DNA of 64,000 nucleotides from Acidimicrobiaceae bacterium (GCA_003167415.1 PMTF01000016.1:124148-188147); one strand, 5' to 3'; positions 8,055-17,107 are shown, counted from the first letter of the stretch. The notes: a model not told the origin generated them from the sequence alone. A program made the numbers and translations.

Positions 8055-9125
8055 CTAAGCGGCGGATAAAGATGCGTCGAGTGCAGCGGCAACGACGGGA
8101 TGAACGATGCGACCATTGGCCACGTTGAGTGAGCCGACCAGCATTGGGTGATCGGACTCCAAGGCCAACTGGCGCACCCGACCAGCGATCGCCGCGCTCA
8201 GGGCCCGGCTGGCGGTACGCGGAAACTGACCGGGAACGTTGGTCACGCAGTAGTGGATGACGCCGTTCTCTTCGTACACGGGGTCAGAGAGCGAAGTCGG
8301 TCGCGAGGTCTCGATGCAGCCGCCCTGATCTATGGCGAGGTCCACCACCACCGAGCCCTTGCGCATCGATCGCACTTGGTCGGCGCTGACGACGATCGGG
8401 GCGCGGGCGCCGGGAACGAGGGCGGCCCCAATGACCAGATCCGCTTGTTCTAGGACTTCGCCGATCGCACTCGACGACGACGCCAACGTGGCCGTCACCG
8501 TGCCGTCGAACTGAAGTTGACGGAGTCGTTCGAGGTTCACGTCAACCCCGGTCACTTCGGCGTCCATGCCTCGGGCGCCGCGCGCGGCCATCGTGCCGGC
8601 GACTCCCATCCCAATGACAACGACGCGAGCCGGCGGGACCCCGGCACTGCCGCCGAGCAGAGTGCCAGAACCTTGCGCCAAGTAGTAGGCCCCCATGATC
8701 GCGGCGGAGCGACCGGCGATATCACTCATCGGTGCGAGGAGCGGAAGACCTTGGCCCTCTCGGACTGTTTCGAAGGCGTGGGCTTCAACACCGGCGTCTT
8801 GGAGCGCGAGGGCCAACTCGGGGGCGGCGGCAAGATGAAGGTAGCCGAAAAGCTTCAAACCGCGACGAAATTGACGAAATTCGCCGGGTAGAGGCTCTTT
8901 CACTTTGACGATTAGATCGGCGCCCCAGACTTCGTCCACGTTCGAAACGAGATCGGCTCCCGCCAATAGATACTCGGTATCGGAGAATCCGGCCGCCACA
9001 CCGGCGTTGCATTGCACGAGTACCTTGAGACCCGAGCTGGTGAGCATCGCCACCGCGTGCGGGTCCAGTGCAACCCGGCGTTCACCGTCCTTCACTTCAG
9101 CAGGTACGCCTAACGTCGTGGTCAT
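8055..9125 (-). CDS. ald: Alanine dehydrogenase
   Basis: A 356-aa NAD-dependent alanine dehydrogenase that converts L-alanine to pyruvate and ammonia. The start LGVPAEVKDGERRVALDP, the catalytic-lysine region LIVKVKEPLPGE, LKLFGYLHLAA and the nucleotide-binding VVIGMGVAGTMAARGARG all match the family. Length is close to the usual 370 residues. It is the first gene of the minus-strand operon, divergent from the PucR regulator. In this setting it would regenerate pyruvate from the alanine made by the class III aminotransferase, so the transamination step runs forward and ammonia is released. The assignment is firm; the metabolic logic is inference. Confidence 0.95.
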   Translation of the reverse strand: MTTTLGVPAEVKDGERRVALDPHAVAMLTSSGLKVLVQCNAGVAAGFSDTEYLLAGADLVSNVDEVWGADLIVKVKEPLPGEFRQFRRGLKLFGYLHLAAAPELALALQDAGVEAHAFETVREGQGLPLLAPMSDIAGRSAAIMGAYYLAQGSGTLLGGSAGVPPARVVVIGMGVAGTMAARGARGMDAEVTGVDVNLERLRQLQFDGTVTATLASSSSAIGEVLEQADLVIGAALVPGARAPIVVSADQVRSMRKGSVVVDLAIDQGGCIETSRPTSLSDPVYEENGVIHYCVTNVPGQFPRTASRALSAAIAGRVRQLALESDHPMLVGSLNVANGRIVHPVVAAALDASLSAA

Positions 9126-9386
9126 AAATCTCCCCCAATTTCAGCCAATCGGATGGAATTGATCCCATTGGCCCTCAAACTTCACAAATTGTAAACAGCA
9201 CGGCCGCTCGTATACCTTGGCAACATGTCGATTATTCTCATCATTTTCGTGCAATGTGTATAGACTGTTTTCCTGTGACCACGTGGCGTGCGATCGTTCC
9301 TTCGGCCACTCAGTTCTTGGCCAGTAACCAAGGCCGCATGCACTTTGGTATGACTTCCTCGATGGCCATTACGGACAGTTGATGAG
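9126..9386. promoter_or_regulatory. Divergent promoter region with operator-like inverted repeat
   Basis: This gap separates the ald-led operon from the divergent PucR gene. At 9144-9154 and 9162-9172 lie two 11-base arms, GCCAATCGGAT and ATCCCATTGGC, complementary except at one position, with a 7-base spacer; the site is 19-47 bases upstream of the ald start codon. A weaker CTTGG/CCAAG repeat lies near 9317-9333, closer to the regulator. Both are candidate PucR sites. AT-rich stretches near 9225-9265 could hold promoters, but no consensus -10/-35 pair stood out clearly enough to place. Confidence 0.5.
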
Positions 9387-11030
9387 GTGACGACGTCCGA
9401 CCGGGCCGACTTACGATTGCCGACAGTTGCGGAGATCCTGACGCTTCCTGAGGTGCGCCGAGGTTACCCGACTGTTGAAGCAGCCCAGAGCGCCCTCGAC
9501 CGACCCGTGAGGTGGGTACACGTCAGTGAGGTGCCCGATATCGCCCACCTGCTTCGAGGCGGTGAACTCATATTGACCACGGGCGTCGCGTTTCCGACCA
9601 CGGACAACGAACTCGTCACCTACATCAGCGATCTCGCGGCCGCCCAAGCGACGGGCGTGATTATCGAACTTGGTCGGCGTTTTAGCGCCCTCCCTGCAGC
9701 ACTGATCCAGAGCGCCGAAGCCCACAACCTGCCACTCATAGCGCTGCATAGCGAGGTCCCCTTCGTGGCCATCACCGAAGCCATCCACGCGATCATCGTG
9801 AACTCCCAGATCAGCCAGCTCCAACTGGGCGAAGTCGTGCACCGTGCCTTTCACGCCCTCGCCGCGGATGCCGCCGCGCCCCAAGAGATAGTCGACGAAA
9901 TCGCTCGACTCGCGGACTGTCCGGCCGTCTTCGAGAATGTCGCCCATCACGTGCTGGCCTTCGCCGGCGCTACAACCAAGGCCACCGAAGCACTCGATGA
10001 CTGGGAGCAGCGCTCGCGCAAGACCGCGTGGGCGAACCACACCACTGTCATCGATGGGCGGCACTGGCTCGCCGCGCCGGTCGGCGCTCGCGGACAGGTC
10101 TGGGGACGGCTTGTCTTGCTCCCGAGCATTCCCGCCAACGCCCTTCAGCAAACGATCCTCGAACTAGGTGCCACGTCGTTGGCCCTCAACCTCTTGATCG
10201 AACGCGAGGAGTATCTCCTCGAACATCAGACCCACCGCACTTTGATTACCGACATCATCGAGCACCATTACAGTTCCCCGGACGAAGTCCACGCCAGGAC
10301 GGCGTCACTCGGAGTTCCGACTCGACGCCAATCCCTCGTCGCAATGGTCGTCCTTCACGAACGAGGGGCGCCGCTCACCGATATCGCGCGTCACGCGAGG
10401 GCACGCGAAGAAGCGACCGCGGTATCGAGGGCCTTGGCTGACGCGAACGCGACTGGCCTGGTCGGGCTGGTCAAGCCCGGGCGACTGGGCCTTTTGATCT
10501 CGGCTCCCAGCGAGGTCCGGATGAAGAACGTGCTCGTGTCGATCGCGAAAGCCATTCACGAGCGAGCCGACAAGCTGATCCCCGCTGGCACCACCGTCAT
10601 CGGTGTCGGACCACCGGTCAAGGAGATCGACGACTTTCATTATTCGTTCACTGATGCCAACGAGGCCGCGGACGCGGCGGAAAATCTTCCGGGCGACTTA
10701 CTGTTCGTTACTACAGCGGACATCAGGCTTCGTGGCTTGGTCCATCTCTTGCGCGATGATCCGCGACTACAGAATTTCGCCAGGCGCGAACTCGGGGCAC
10801 TACTCACCCACGATGAGCGCTACGGTACTGACCTGACGGGCACGCTCAACGCATATCTTGAGTCCGGAGGCAATAAGTCGGCGGCCGCGTCATCGGTCTA
10901 CATGAATCGCGCAACCTTCTACCACCGTCTCGAACAGATTGAGAAGATCTTGAACTGTGATTTGGATGCCGTCGAGTCACGCAATTCTCTCTACGTCGCT
11001 CTCGTCGTTCACCATTCCCTCGAGGCCTGA
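9387..11030 (+). CDS. PucR-family transcriptional regulator
   Basis: A 547-aa regulator with the PucR layout: an N-terminal purine-catabolism-type sensor domain (about residues 10-130, with VRWVHVSEVPDIAHLLRGG and LILTTGVAFP), a middle GGDEF-like region, and a C-terminal helix-turn-helix near 490-540 (ESGGNKSAAASSVYMNRATF followed by YHRLEQIE). Start is GTG at 9387; no strong ribosome site precedes it, and an ATG four bases upstream in another frame stops at once. It is divergent from the pyrimidine degradation operon and is the likely controller of that operon, responding to a base, ureide or beta-amino acid. The family is certain; the ligand is not. Confidence 0.92.
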   Translation: MTTSDRADLRLPTVAEILTLPEVRRGYPTVEAAQSALDRPVRWVHVSEVPDIAHLLRGGELILTTGVAFPTTDNELVTYISDLAAAQATGVIIELGRRFSALPAALIQSAEAHNLPLIALHSEVPFVAITEAIHAIIVNSQISQLQLGEVVHRAFHALAADAAAPQEIVDEIARLADCPAVFENVAHHVLAFAGATTKATEALDDWEQRSRKTAWANHTTVIDGRHWLAAPVGARGQVWGRLVLLPSIPANALQQTILELGATSLALNLLIEREEYLLEHQTHRTLITDIIEHHYSSPDEVHARTASLGVPTRRQSLVAMVVLHERGAPLTDIARHARAREEATAVSRALADANATGLVGLVKPGRLGLLISAPSEVRMKNVLVSIAKAIHERADKLIPAGTTVIGVGPPVKEIDDFHYSFTDANEAADAAENLPGDLLFVTTADIRLRGLVHLLRDDPRLQNFARRELGALLTHDERYGTDLTGTLNAYLESGGNKSAAASSVYMNRATFYHRLEQIEKILNCDLDAVESRNSLYVALVVHHSLEA

Positions 11031-11034
11031 GTAC

Positions 11035-12402
11035 CTATCGCTTCTGGCCTGTGGGCGTAATCGCGAACGCCAACGGTGCGAGCCCCACCGTGATCGCTTT
11101 GCTGGCAGTGCCCGTCGACGTGGCGATCGGGATGACCCTGCCGGGGATGTTGTGCGACGATCCAACGCCGACGTAGGTGCCGCTGTCGAGGACAAAGACG
11201 GTGGCGCCGTTCGGGCTGATCGTAAGCATGGATGCGTTACGTCCCACATCGATCGTCTTTCCGGCAGTGCCCGTCGCCAGATCGACGGGGATGACGGTGC
11301 TCTCCCTCGGGCTCGACGTGGTGGTGAGCACGTAGGCGGTTGAACCATTTGGCGCGATCGCGACCTCCCAGGACATCGCGCCGGGCTGATCTCCGAGCGT
11401 GGCCACCTTGCGAACGACTCCGGTTGCCGTGCTCAAGAGCGCGAGCGTGTTGTTGTTGGCGTAGGGCGACCCCTGTTCGAGGTGGGTAACGGGCACGCCG
11501 ACCTCGGCGAGCGCGGTGTCATCTCGCGTCACCGCGATCGCCACCGGCATGGAGGTGCGAAGCCCGATGGCCTTGCCGAGACTTCCCGTCGCCGTGGCGA
11601 TCGGGACGATCCCCGACGAGGTGATCGCGTAGGCGGTCACGCTGTTCGACGTGAACGCGAGCCCGCTCACGGAGAAGGGGACCACATCGCGGGCCAGCTT
11701 GATCGCCGGCGCGGAGGTATCGGTCGCGGTGTCGACGGGCGTGATGGCGCTGGGCTCGCCTGGGTTGCTCGGGCTCGAATCCACGACGTAAAGGAACTTG
11801 CCGTTCGGCGACATCGTCATGGATAACGGAAGGGTCCCCACCTTGATCGGACGCAGGGCCGTGCGCGTCGCGAGATCAATCGGCGTGACCGTCGCCGGCG
11901 TCGTCGCCGGCGTAGTGGCGGCGTCGATCCCGTTGAGGACGTACGCCCTCTTGCCGTTCGGCGTGATGGCGATGGCCTGCGGGGCGGTACCGACGGCGAT
12001 CGGCCTGCCCGGTCGGTCGGTCGCCGTGGCGATCGGGACCACGCTGCCCGGTGATCCATCCTCATCGCCGCCGACCGCGACGACGTAGAGGGTCTTCGCT
12101 CCCGGGGCGACAGCGAGCGCGACCGGAGACAGCGCTCCGAGCCCGATCGGGTGTGCGGCGATGCCGGTCGAAGCGTCGATCGGCGTGATGTCGTGCGAGG
12201 CCAGGTTGGCCACGTAGATGGTCGAGCCGGAGGTGACCGAGCCAGCGACGGACAATGACATGACGCCGGTGAGACCGCCCACGCCGATCAGGATTGCGAC
12301 CGCCCGTGCCCACCGATGGGGACGGGCGTCGGCTCGCGTGTGGGCACGCGGCCAAGCGGCAACGTCCGCTGCTCTCCCATTCACTGATCTTGACCTCGAC
12401 AT
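11035..12402 (-). CDS. Secreted YVTN-type beta-propeller repeat protein
   Basis: A 455-aa protein with a basic N-terminus, one hydrophobic segment (AVAILIGVGGLTGVMSLSVAG, about residues 33-53), and then eight or so repeats of about 45 residues with the pattern Y-V-x-N/T ... ITPID..T.......I.VG. Examples are STIYVANLASHDITPID, RAYVLNGIDA and FLYVVDSSPSN. Such repeats fold as a beta-propeller of the YncE/surface-layer type and are exposed outside the membrane. The gene is convergent with the PucR gene (4-bp gap) and divergent from the next secreted-protein gene. No enzymatic motif is visible; a structural or adhesive role is likely but unproven. Confidence 0.8.
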   Translation of the reverse strand: MSRSRSVNGRAADVAAWPRAHTRADARPHRWARAVAILIGVGGLTGVMSLSVAGSVTSGSTIYVANLASHDITPIDASTGIAAHPIGLGALSPVALAVAPGAKTLYVVAVGGDEDGSPGSVVPIATATDRPGRPIAVGTAPQAIAITPNGKRAYVLNGIDAATTPATTPATVTPIDLATRTALRPIKVGTLPLSMTMSPNGKFLYVVDSSPSNPGEPSAITPVDTATDTSAPAIKLARDVVPFSVSGLAFTSNSVTAYAITSSGIVPIATATGSLGKAIGLRTSMPVAIAVTRDDTALAEVGVPVTHLEQGSPYANNNTLALLSTATGVVRKVATLGDQPGAMSWEVAIAPNGSTAYVLTTTSSPRESTVIPVDLATGTAGKTIDVGRNASMLTISPNGATVFVLDSGTYVGVGSSHNIPGRVIPIATSTGTASKAITVGLAPLAFAITPTGQKR

Positions 12403-12565
12403 GCGACAAACTTAACGGGGATCGGCCTCCTCAAGGTGTCCTTGCATCGATTCGAGAACCCGACGAAACGGCGCTCGCCAAAGTCGCGTTTTCGGAGCTA
12501 TCCTGATCGGTCAGTGACGGATACGCTCGCACCATCCGGTTCACGTTGGTCGAGAGAGGGAATCT

Positions 12566-13141
12566 GTGAAGACACTGCCCCGTAACAACCATGTACTGAG
12601 AACGTCACTCGCCTGCGCCGCGGTGATTGCGTCGTTCGCGCTCTTCACCTCAAGCGCCGTGGCCGCGAGCACCATTGGCAAAGTGAAGATGACCGGGCAG
12701 GTCGCAGGGAGCCTTTCGATTCCGAAGAATTTGACCAACAAGTTCGGAGGGACGCTCGTCGGTTGCCAGATTCAGGAGAACTCGACGTCGCAGGTTCTGA
12801 TCTACCTCGCTGCCGGCAAGGTTCAACTCAATGGCAAGTCCGTCTCGCAGAAGGCCGGGATGCTCTTCGTGTCGGTCGATCGTGACGGCACCAGTGAGAG
12901 TGTCAGTTCGGTGAATCAGGATGCCAAGGTGACCCTCACCCTCGTGATCGGTGCGAAGACCTATCTCTGGGCGAGCTCGTCCGGCACCATCAGCATCAAG
13001 AGCCGAGGTGGTGCCGGCACCTTCAGCGTCGGTGCGGTGCCGGCCGGCACGCTGTCCGGGATAGCGTTGCAATCCGGTGCGGCCACCAAGCCCGTCAAGC
13101 TTTCCGGCTCCTGGTCGTACTGTCGTCCTTTCCCGAAATAG
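12566..13141 (+). CDS. Small secreted protein of unknown function (191 aa)
   Basis: Start is GTG at 12566 with AGAGGG a few bases upstream. A clear signal peptide (LRTSLACAAVIASFALF, cleavage after SSAVAA) precedes a Gly/Ser/Thr/Val-rich beta-type body with two cysteines, one near residue 68 (GTLVGCQIQ) and one close to the C-terminus (LSGSWSYCR), placed as if to form a disulfide. The ending GSWxYC is echoed by GSWNCGS in the convergent gene at 13489-14025, and both carry a G-x-SGTL/AGSL stretch just after the signal peptide, so the two may be distant paralogues. I do not recognise a named family. Confidence 0.7.
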   Translation: MKTLPRNNHVLRTSLACAAVIASFALFTSSAVAASTIGKVKMTGQVAGSLSIPKNLTNKFGGTLVGCQIQENSTSQVLIYLAAGKVQLNGKSVSQKAGMLFVSVDRDGTSESVSSVNQDAKVTLTLVIGAKTYLWASSSGTISIKSRGGAGTFSVGAVPAGTLSGIALQSGAATKPVKLSGSWSYCRPFPK

Positions 13142-13337
13142 TCGGGCGGCAGCGATGCTTACGGACACCGCGTCCGAGATCTGGGTGACGACGCCGCACT
13201 CTCGCCGTACTGCGTGTGTTCGCGGTCGTGGGGTACTAAGCCGAAGGTACCCCTGCATGAACCGCCCGACATATCCTGACGAGGTGTTTTGTGCCACACC
13301 ACTGCATCCCTTCTGGCTACCTGAGCGTCTTCGGCCC

Positions 13338-13488
13338 CGGCGCGCGCGCGCCGCCGCTGGGTCGGCGTCGGCGTAGCCGGTAGGTCGAACTCGACGCCGG
13401 CCCCGGCGACGACGCGCAGGTGCTTATGCGTCAACGTCCCGAGGTGTTCGATCAACTCGCGATAGCCGCGGAGGGGGTCAGCGTTACG
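13338..13488 (-). pseudogene. Transposase C-terminal remnant (weak)
   Basis: The 347-bp gap between two convergent secreted-protein genes holds a minus-strand open stretch reading DPLRGYRELIEHLGTLTH, then HKHLRVVAGAGVEFDLP and TPTPTQRRR. This resembles the tail of transposases that end with a Y-R-x-L...LATLTRN...PTPLQRR pattern. No start, no catalytic core and no inverted repeats were found, and the frame downstream loses all resemblance. It is best read as an insertion-sequence scar, with modest confidence. Confidence 0.35.
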
Positions 13489-14025
13489 TCAAGATCCGCA
13501 GTTCCAGCTCCCGGTGACCGTGGCAACCTTGCCGTAGGTTGTGCTGCCCACGGCGTGGTATTTGACCGTTATGTTGATCGAACCCGTTGACCCCTTGTAC
13601 GTAATGCTTCCGGATGTTTCGAGAAATGAGATGATTGGAGAGCCACTGCTCTGAAAAGACGTGTCGGTGAGCGACTTCACGTTTGCCGCGCCCACGTGAG
13701 TCGTTCCCTTCTTGGAGGGGTAGGCCGACAGACCCCAAGCACCTTTCCCCGCGCCGGTGATGGTCCCCTTCATGTGAGAGAGGGTCACCAGGTACCCCTT
13801 GCCGCTGTACGTCTTGCCGAAGGTGCAGTTAAAAGACGAGGGTGTGAGTTTGAGCGTTCCACTGTAGGCGCCCTTGAACGTGAAGGTATTCGACGCCCCG
13901 CCGGCACTGGCCGTGGCCGGGGAGACCAGCACCACCGCACTAAAAAGAACCATCCCGGTCAAGATGAGTGCGGTTGTCTTGTCGCGCCACCTTCGACCGC
14001 GCGAGCACTTTATCGGTTCGAACAT
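13489..14025 (-). CDS. Small secreted protein of unknown function (178 aa)
   Basis: ATG at 14023-14025 is chosen because AGAGG lies six bases before it; another in-frame ATG is two codons upstream. The N-terminus is basic and followed by a hydrophobic segment (ALILTGMVLFSAVVLVS) and an ATASA cleavage site. The mature part is Gly/Ser/Thr-rich with two cysteines (SSFNCTFG and the C-terminal GSWNCGS). The GxxSGTLKL stretch after the signal and the terminal GSW-C recall the protein encoded at 12566-13141. An extracellular beta-sandwich is likely; the function is unknown. Confidence 0.7.
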   Translation of the reverse strand: MFEPIKCSRGRRWRDKTTALILTGMVLFSAVVLVSPATASAGGASNTFTFKGAYSGTLKLTPSSFNCTFGKTYSGKGYLVTLSHMKGTITGAGKGAWGLSAYPSKKGTTHVGAANVKSLTDTSFQSSGSPIISFLETSGSITYKGSTGSINITVKYHAVGSTTYGKVATVTGSWNCGS

Positions 14026-14276
14026 ATCCATCCTCTTTCGGTTGGGACGGGTAACGTCCGTTCTCGGTTGAATGGTAGTAGCAGATCCGTAGAAGGTTTG
14101 AGGTTGCTACCAAGTTCTCTAGCAGTCGGTACAACGCTCTCGGAATCGTGTTGCCGGAGAGCATCGAACACGAAGAAGCGAGAGTCTCCAGGGCCGACGC
14201 GGTTCGACGGGCCGCGCGACTTCTGACCGTGGTACGTGCCAACGTACACGTGACCCAGACGAGCAACGCCTAACAA

Positions 14277-15197
14277 CTACTCCAGCGGTTCCAGTGGTGT
14301 GCCCGCGGGCTCGCGCTGCCGGTACGCCACGACAGCAATTGCGGTGAGACCGATCCCAACACCCACAATCTGAAGCGCGGTCATAACCTGACCGAGGATT
14401 ACGACGGCGGCGACCGCGGCCACGAGAGAGCTCAGGTTGCCAATTACCGACGAGATTGAGGCGTCGACGTAGAGGTGCGCCCAGTTCATAATCAGATGAC
14501 CACTACCCGGCACGATGGCGAGCAGAAGAATCCAGAACCAGTCGCCCCCATTGACCCGGCCGAGATGTTGACCGGTGACCAAGATCACGAGCGTAACTGC
14601 GAAAGCCGCCGCGATCGTCGCGCCGGTCGTGTACTCCAACGCGTCGAGGTGGCGGCGCGATCGTTTGGAGACTAACCAGTACGCGGTCCAAAAGAGCAGC
14701 GCGCCGAAGGCGAAGAGGTCACCGTCGATCTGTTGGTGACCGTGCGACCTGGCGCCCACCACCGTCAACACGACTCCGACCATTGCCAAGGCGATCCAGA
14801 GAATGTCCCAACGATGGAACGATTCGCCGAACATCCGTCGCGCCAACACGAAGACGAGCGCCGGTTGAAACGCCCCAATCAGTGAAGCGACCACGATGCT
14901 CGTGAGTTTCACGGCACTGTAGAACGTAATGAGATCGCCCGCAAAAAGAAGACCGCCAAGCCAGCTGACCCTCATCGTCATCCACGTCAAACGGCGACCC
15001 GTCGCGAAGGTGATGGCGGTCAGTGCCACCGTGCCAATCCAAAGCCGGTAGAAGGTCAACGCCACCGCCGACGAGGATGCGAGTTTCACGATGATGCCGC
15101 CGAAACCCCAGAGGGCCGCCGCCGCCACGGCTGCACCAAGGCCGAGAGTTCTCCGTTTCTTCCCACTTACCCGCGAAGATTCACTTCGCACGTTCAT
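14277..15197 (-). CDS. DMT-superfamily (EamA) membrane transporter
   Basis: A 306-aa integral membrane protein with about ten hydrophobic segments and two EamA repeats, opening with LGLGAAVAAAALWGFGGIIV and, in the second half, LLAIVPGSGHLIMNWAH and VVAAVAAVVILGQ. These are typical of drug/metabolite exporters. The N-terminus is basic, as expected for an inside start. It is followed by a 245-bp gap to the small secreted-protein gene and is preceded by the ABC importer operon, but the 78-bp spacing and different function leave operon membership open. The substrate cannot be read from the sequence; metabolite or amino-acid export is common in the family. Confidence 0.85.
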   Translation of the reverse strand: MNVRSESSRVSGKKRRTLGLGAAVAAAALWGFGGIIVKLASSSAVALTFYRLWIGTVALTAITFATGRRLTWMTMRVSWLGGLLFAGDLITFYSAVKLTSIVVASLIGAFQPALVFVLARRMFGESFHRWDILWIALAMVGVVLTVVGARSHGHQQIDGDLFAFGALLFWTAYWLVSKRSRRHLDALEYTTGATIAAAFAVTLVILVTGQHLGRVNGGDWFWILLLAIVPGSGHLIMNWAHLYVDASISSVIGNLSSLVAAVAAVVILGQVMTALQIVGVGIGLTAIAVVAYRQREPAGTPLEPLE

Positions 15198-15275
15198 CTC
15201 AGCGGCACGCGGGAGGAAACGTCGTCGAATTGGGACGCGTCGCGCGGCCTATAGCGATTCACGACGTCTATGAGG

Positions 15276-16115
15276 TCATTCGACAATTCGAATCTCCCGC
15301 GAAGCGTCGAGCGGGACCGGTTGCGGGTGCGACGCGAGCAGCGATTTGGTGTACTCGTCTTGCGGATTGTGAAAGACCTCGGCCGTCGTACCGATCTCGA
15401 CGATGACGCCGAGATGCATGATCGCCACGCGGTCGGCGACTTCGGCGATCACCGAGAGTTGGTGGGCGACGAAAAGGATGGCGAGGCCCAACTCGTCGCG
15501 GAGATCAAGAAAGAGGTTGAGAAGCTGGGTCTGAATCGACACGTCCAGAGCACTCACGGCCTCGTCGGCGATCAATACCTCGGGACCGATGGCCAGGGCG
15601 CGCGCCACCGCGACGCGCTGACGCTGGCCCCCCGAAAGTTCACTCGGGTGGCGCACCGCCATGGACGACGGGAGGCGCACCAGATCAAGGAACTTCGACA
15701 CGAAGGCGTCGCCGTCTTCACTACCGGGTTGGTGGTGGACGCGGCCGGCCTCGAGAATCGCAGTACCGACCGTCATTCTCGGGTTGAGTGAGGCGTACGG
15801 GTCTTGAAAGACCATCTGCATGCGCCGGCGAATCTCGCGCAGCTCGTGACCACGGGCGTCGCGAACGCTGCGACCGTCCACCGTGATCACACCCTCGTCC
15901 GGCTCGACCAAGCGAATCAGCATTCTCGCCAGGGTGGTCTTGCCGCTCCCCGAGCCACCGGCGAGACCAAGAATCTCGCCTTTGGCGAGGTCGAAGCTCA
16001 CGTGATCGACCGCCAGCGCGCTGTCACCCGGTCGCCGCGTCACGAACTCCCCCAGGGAGCGACGCAACCTGAACCGCTTGGTGAGGTCCTGCACGCTGAG
16101 CAGCATCTCGCTCAC
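15276..16115 (-). CDS. Oligopeptide-type ABC transporter ATPase, OppF/DppF-like
   Basis: A 279-aa ABC ATPase with Walker A GGSGSGKTT, Q-loop MVFQDPYASLNPRMTVG, signature LSGGQRQRVAVARAL, Walker B VLIADEAVSALDVS and switch histidine in LFVAHQLSVI. The Walker A serine/glycine pattern and the NPRMTVG segment are standard for the second ATPase of dipeptide/oligopeptide importers. GTG at 16115 overlaps the stop of the partner ATPase gene as GTGA; an ATG nine bases later is an alternative. The C-terminus is short for an OppF protein, lacking the cysteine-rich tail some members have. It is the last gene of the nine-gene operon starting at 24671. Confidence 0.92.
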   Translation of the reverse strand: MSEMLLSVQDLTKRFRLRRSLGEFVTRRPGDSALAVDHVSFDLAKGEILGLAGGSGSGKTTLARMLIRLVEPDEGVITVDGRSVRDARGHELREIRRRMQMVFQDPYASLNPRMTVGTAILEAGRVHHQPGSEDGDAFVSKFLDLVRLPSSMAVRHPSELSGGQRQRVAVARALAIGPEVLIADEAVSALDVSIQTQLLNLFLDLRDELGLAILFVAHQLSVIAEVADRVAIMHLGVIVEIGTTAEVFHNPQDEYTKSLLASHPQPVPLDASREIRIVE

Positions 16116-17107
16116 GCGCCACCCGCTTCGCTGGTCGCGCTGATGGTCCGCACGAAAGGACAGGCGGTCGCGTGGGCGTCGCCCACGACTTCGAGGCTCA
16201 TATCGACACCCGCGCACTCCGGTCGCGCGAAGGCACAGCGACCGGCGAACGGACATCCCGGACCTGTCTCACCGGCGGAGGGCGGTTGACCAGGGATGCC
16301 GGCGCGTCGAACGTGATGGCCGGCCGACTCGAGACTCGGGATTGACTCGAGCAATGCGCGCGTGTATGGGTGTTGCGGTCGGGCGCATATCTCGGTGACT
16401 GGTCCGGATTCCACCACGTAGCCGCCGTACATCACCGCGACGCGCTGGCAGGCCTGGGCAATGACGCCGAAGTCGTGCGACACGAGCAAGACCGCCATGT
16501 TGAGATCACGACGGCGTTGCTCAATCAACTTGAGAATCTGCGCCTGCGTCGTCACGTCGAGCGCCGTCGTCGGTTCGTCGGCGATCAAGAGTCGAGGACC
16601 AGCGGAGATCGCGATGGCGATCATGACGCGCTGGCGCATGCCGCCGGAGAGTTCGTGCGGGAAGGCGCGATAGCGCTGCTCTGGTCGGTCAATCTCAACG
16701 CTCGCGAGCAGTTCAATCGCGCGGGCATGGGCGGAGGACTTGTCCATTCCCGCGTTCACACGCAGGGTCTCCGCCACCTGTTCTCCGATCCGCTTGGTGG
16801 GGTTGAAGCAGCTGAACGGGTCCTGGAAGATCATGCCGACGTTGTGGGCTCGGTGATCGCGAAGTGCTTTCCTTGACATGGCCATGACGTCACAACCGTC
16901 GAACTGCACGTTGGCCGTCATCTGGGCGTGCGAAGGCATTAAGCGAATGATCGACCGACACGACAGGCTCTTGCCCGATCCCGACTCACCAACCAGACCC
17001 ACGGTCTCGCCTTGCTGCACCTCGAGGTTGACCCCTCGCACGACCTCGGTGAATCCCCCGCGGGCGGGGAACGCAATTCGCAGATTCTCGATCGTCAGCA
17101 GACTCAT
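16112..17107 (-). CDS. Oligopeptide-type ABC transporter ATPase, OppD/DppD-like
   Basis: A 331-aa ATPase: Walker A GESGSGKSLSCRSI, Q-loop MIFQDPFSCFNPTKRIGEQ, signature LSGGMRQRVMIAIAI, Walker B LLIADEPTTALDVTTQ and switch HD in LLVSHDFGVI. The C-terminal tail carries the family's cysteine pattern (GCPFAGRCAFARPEC and ATACPF), known in OppD/OppF-type proteins to bind an iron-sulfur cluster. ATG at 17105-17107 overlaps the permease stop as ATGA. It pairs with the OppF-like gene downstream. The assignment to the peptide/nickel importer family is firm; the real cargo may not be a peptide. Confidence 0.93.
   Translation of the reverse strand: MSLLTIENLRIAFPARGGFTEVVRGVNLEVQQGETVGLVGESGSGKSLSCRSIIRLMPSHAQMTANVQFDGCDVMAMSRKALRDHRAHNVGMIFQDPFSCFNPTKRIGEQVAETLRVNAGMDKSSAHARAIELLASVEIDRPEQRYRAFPHELSGGMRQRVMIAIAISAGPRLLIADEPTTALDVTTQAQILKLIEQRRRDLNMAVLLVSHDFGVIAQACQRVAVMYGGYVVESGPVTEICARPQHPYTRALLESIPSLESAGHHVRRAGIPGQPPSAGETGPGCPFAGRCAFARPECAGVDMSLEVVGDAHATACPFVRTISATSEAGGA

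Noticed and set aside
14032-14276. Minus-strand frames of 88 and 108 aa between the DMT and secreted-protein genes
   Set aside because: They overlap each other and the signal-peptide region of the real gene, and neither shows a start signal or motif.
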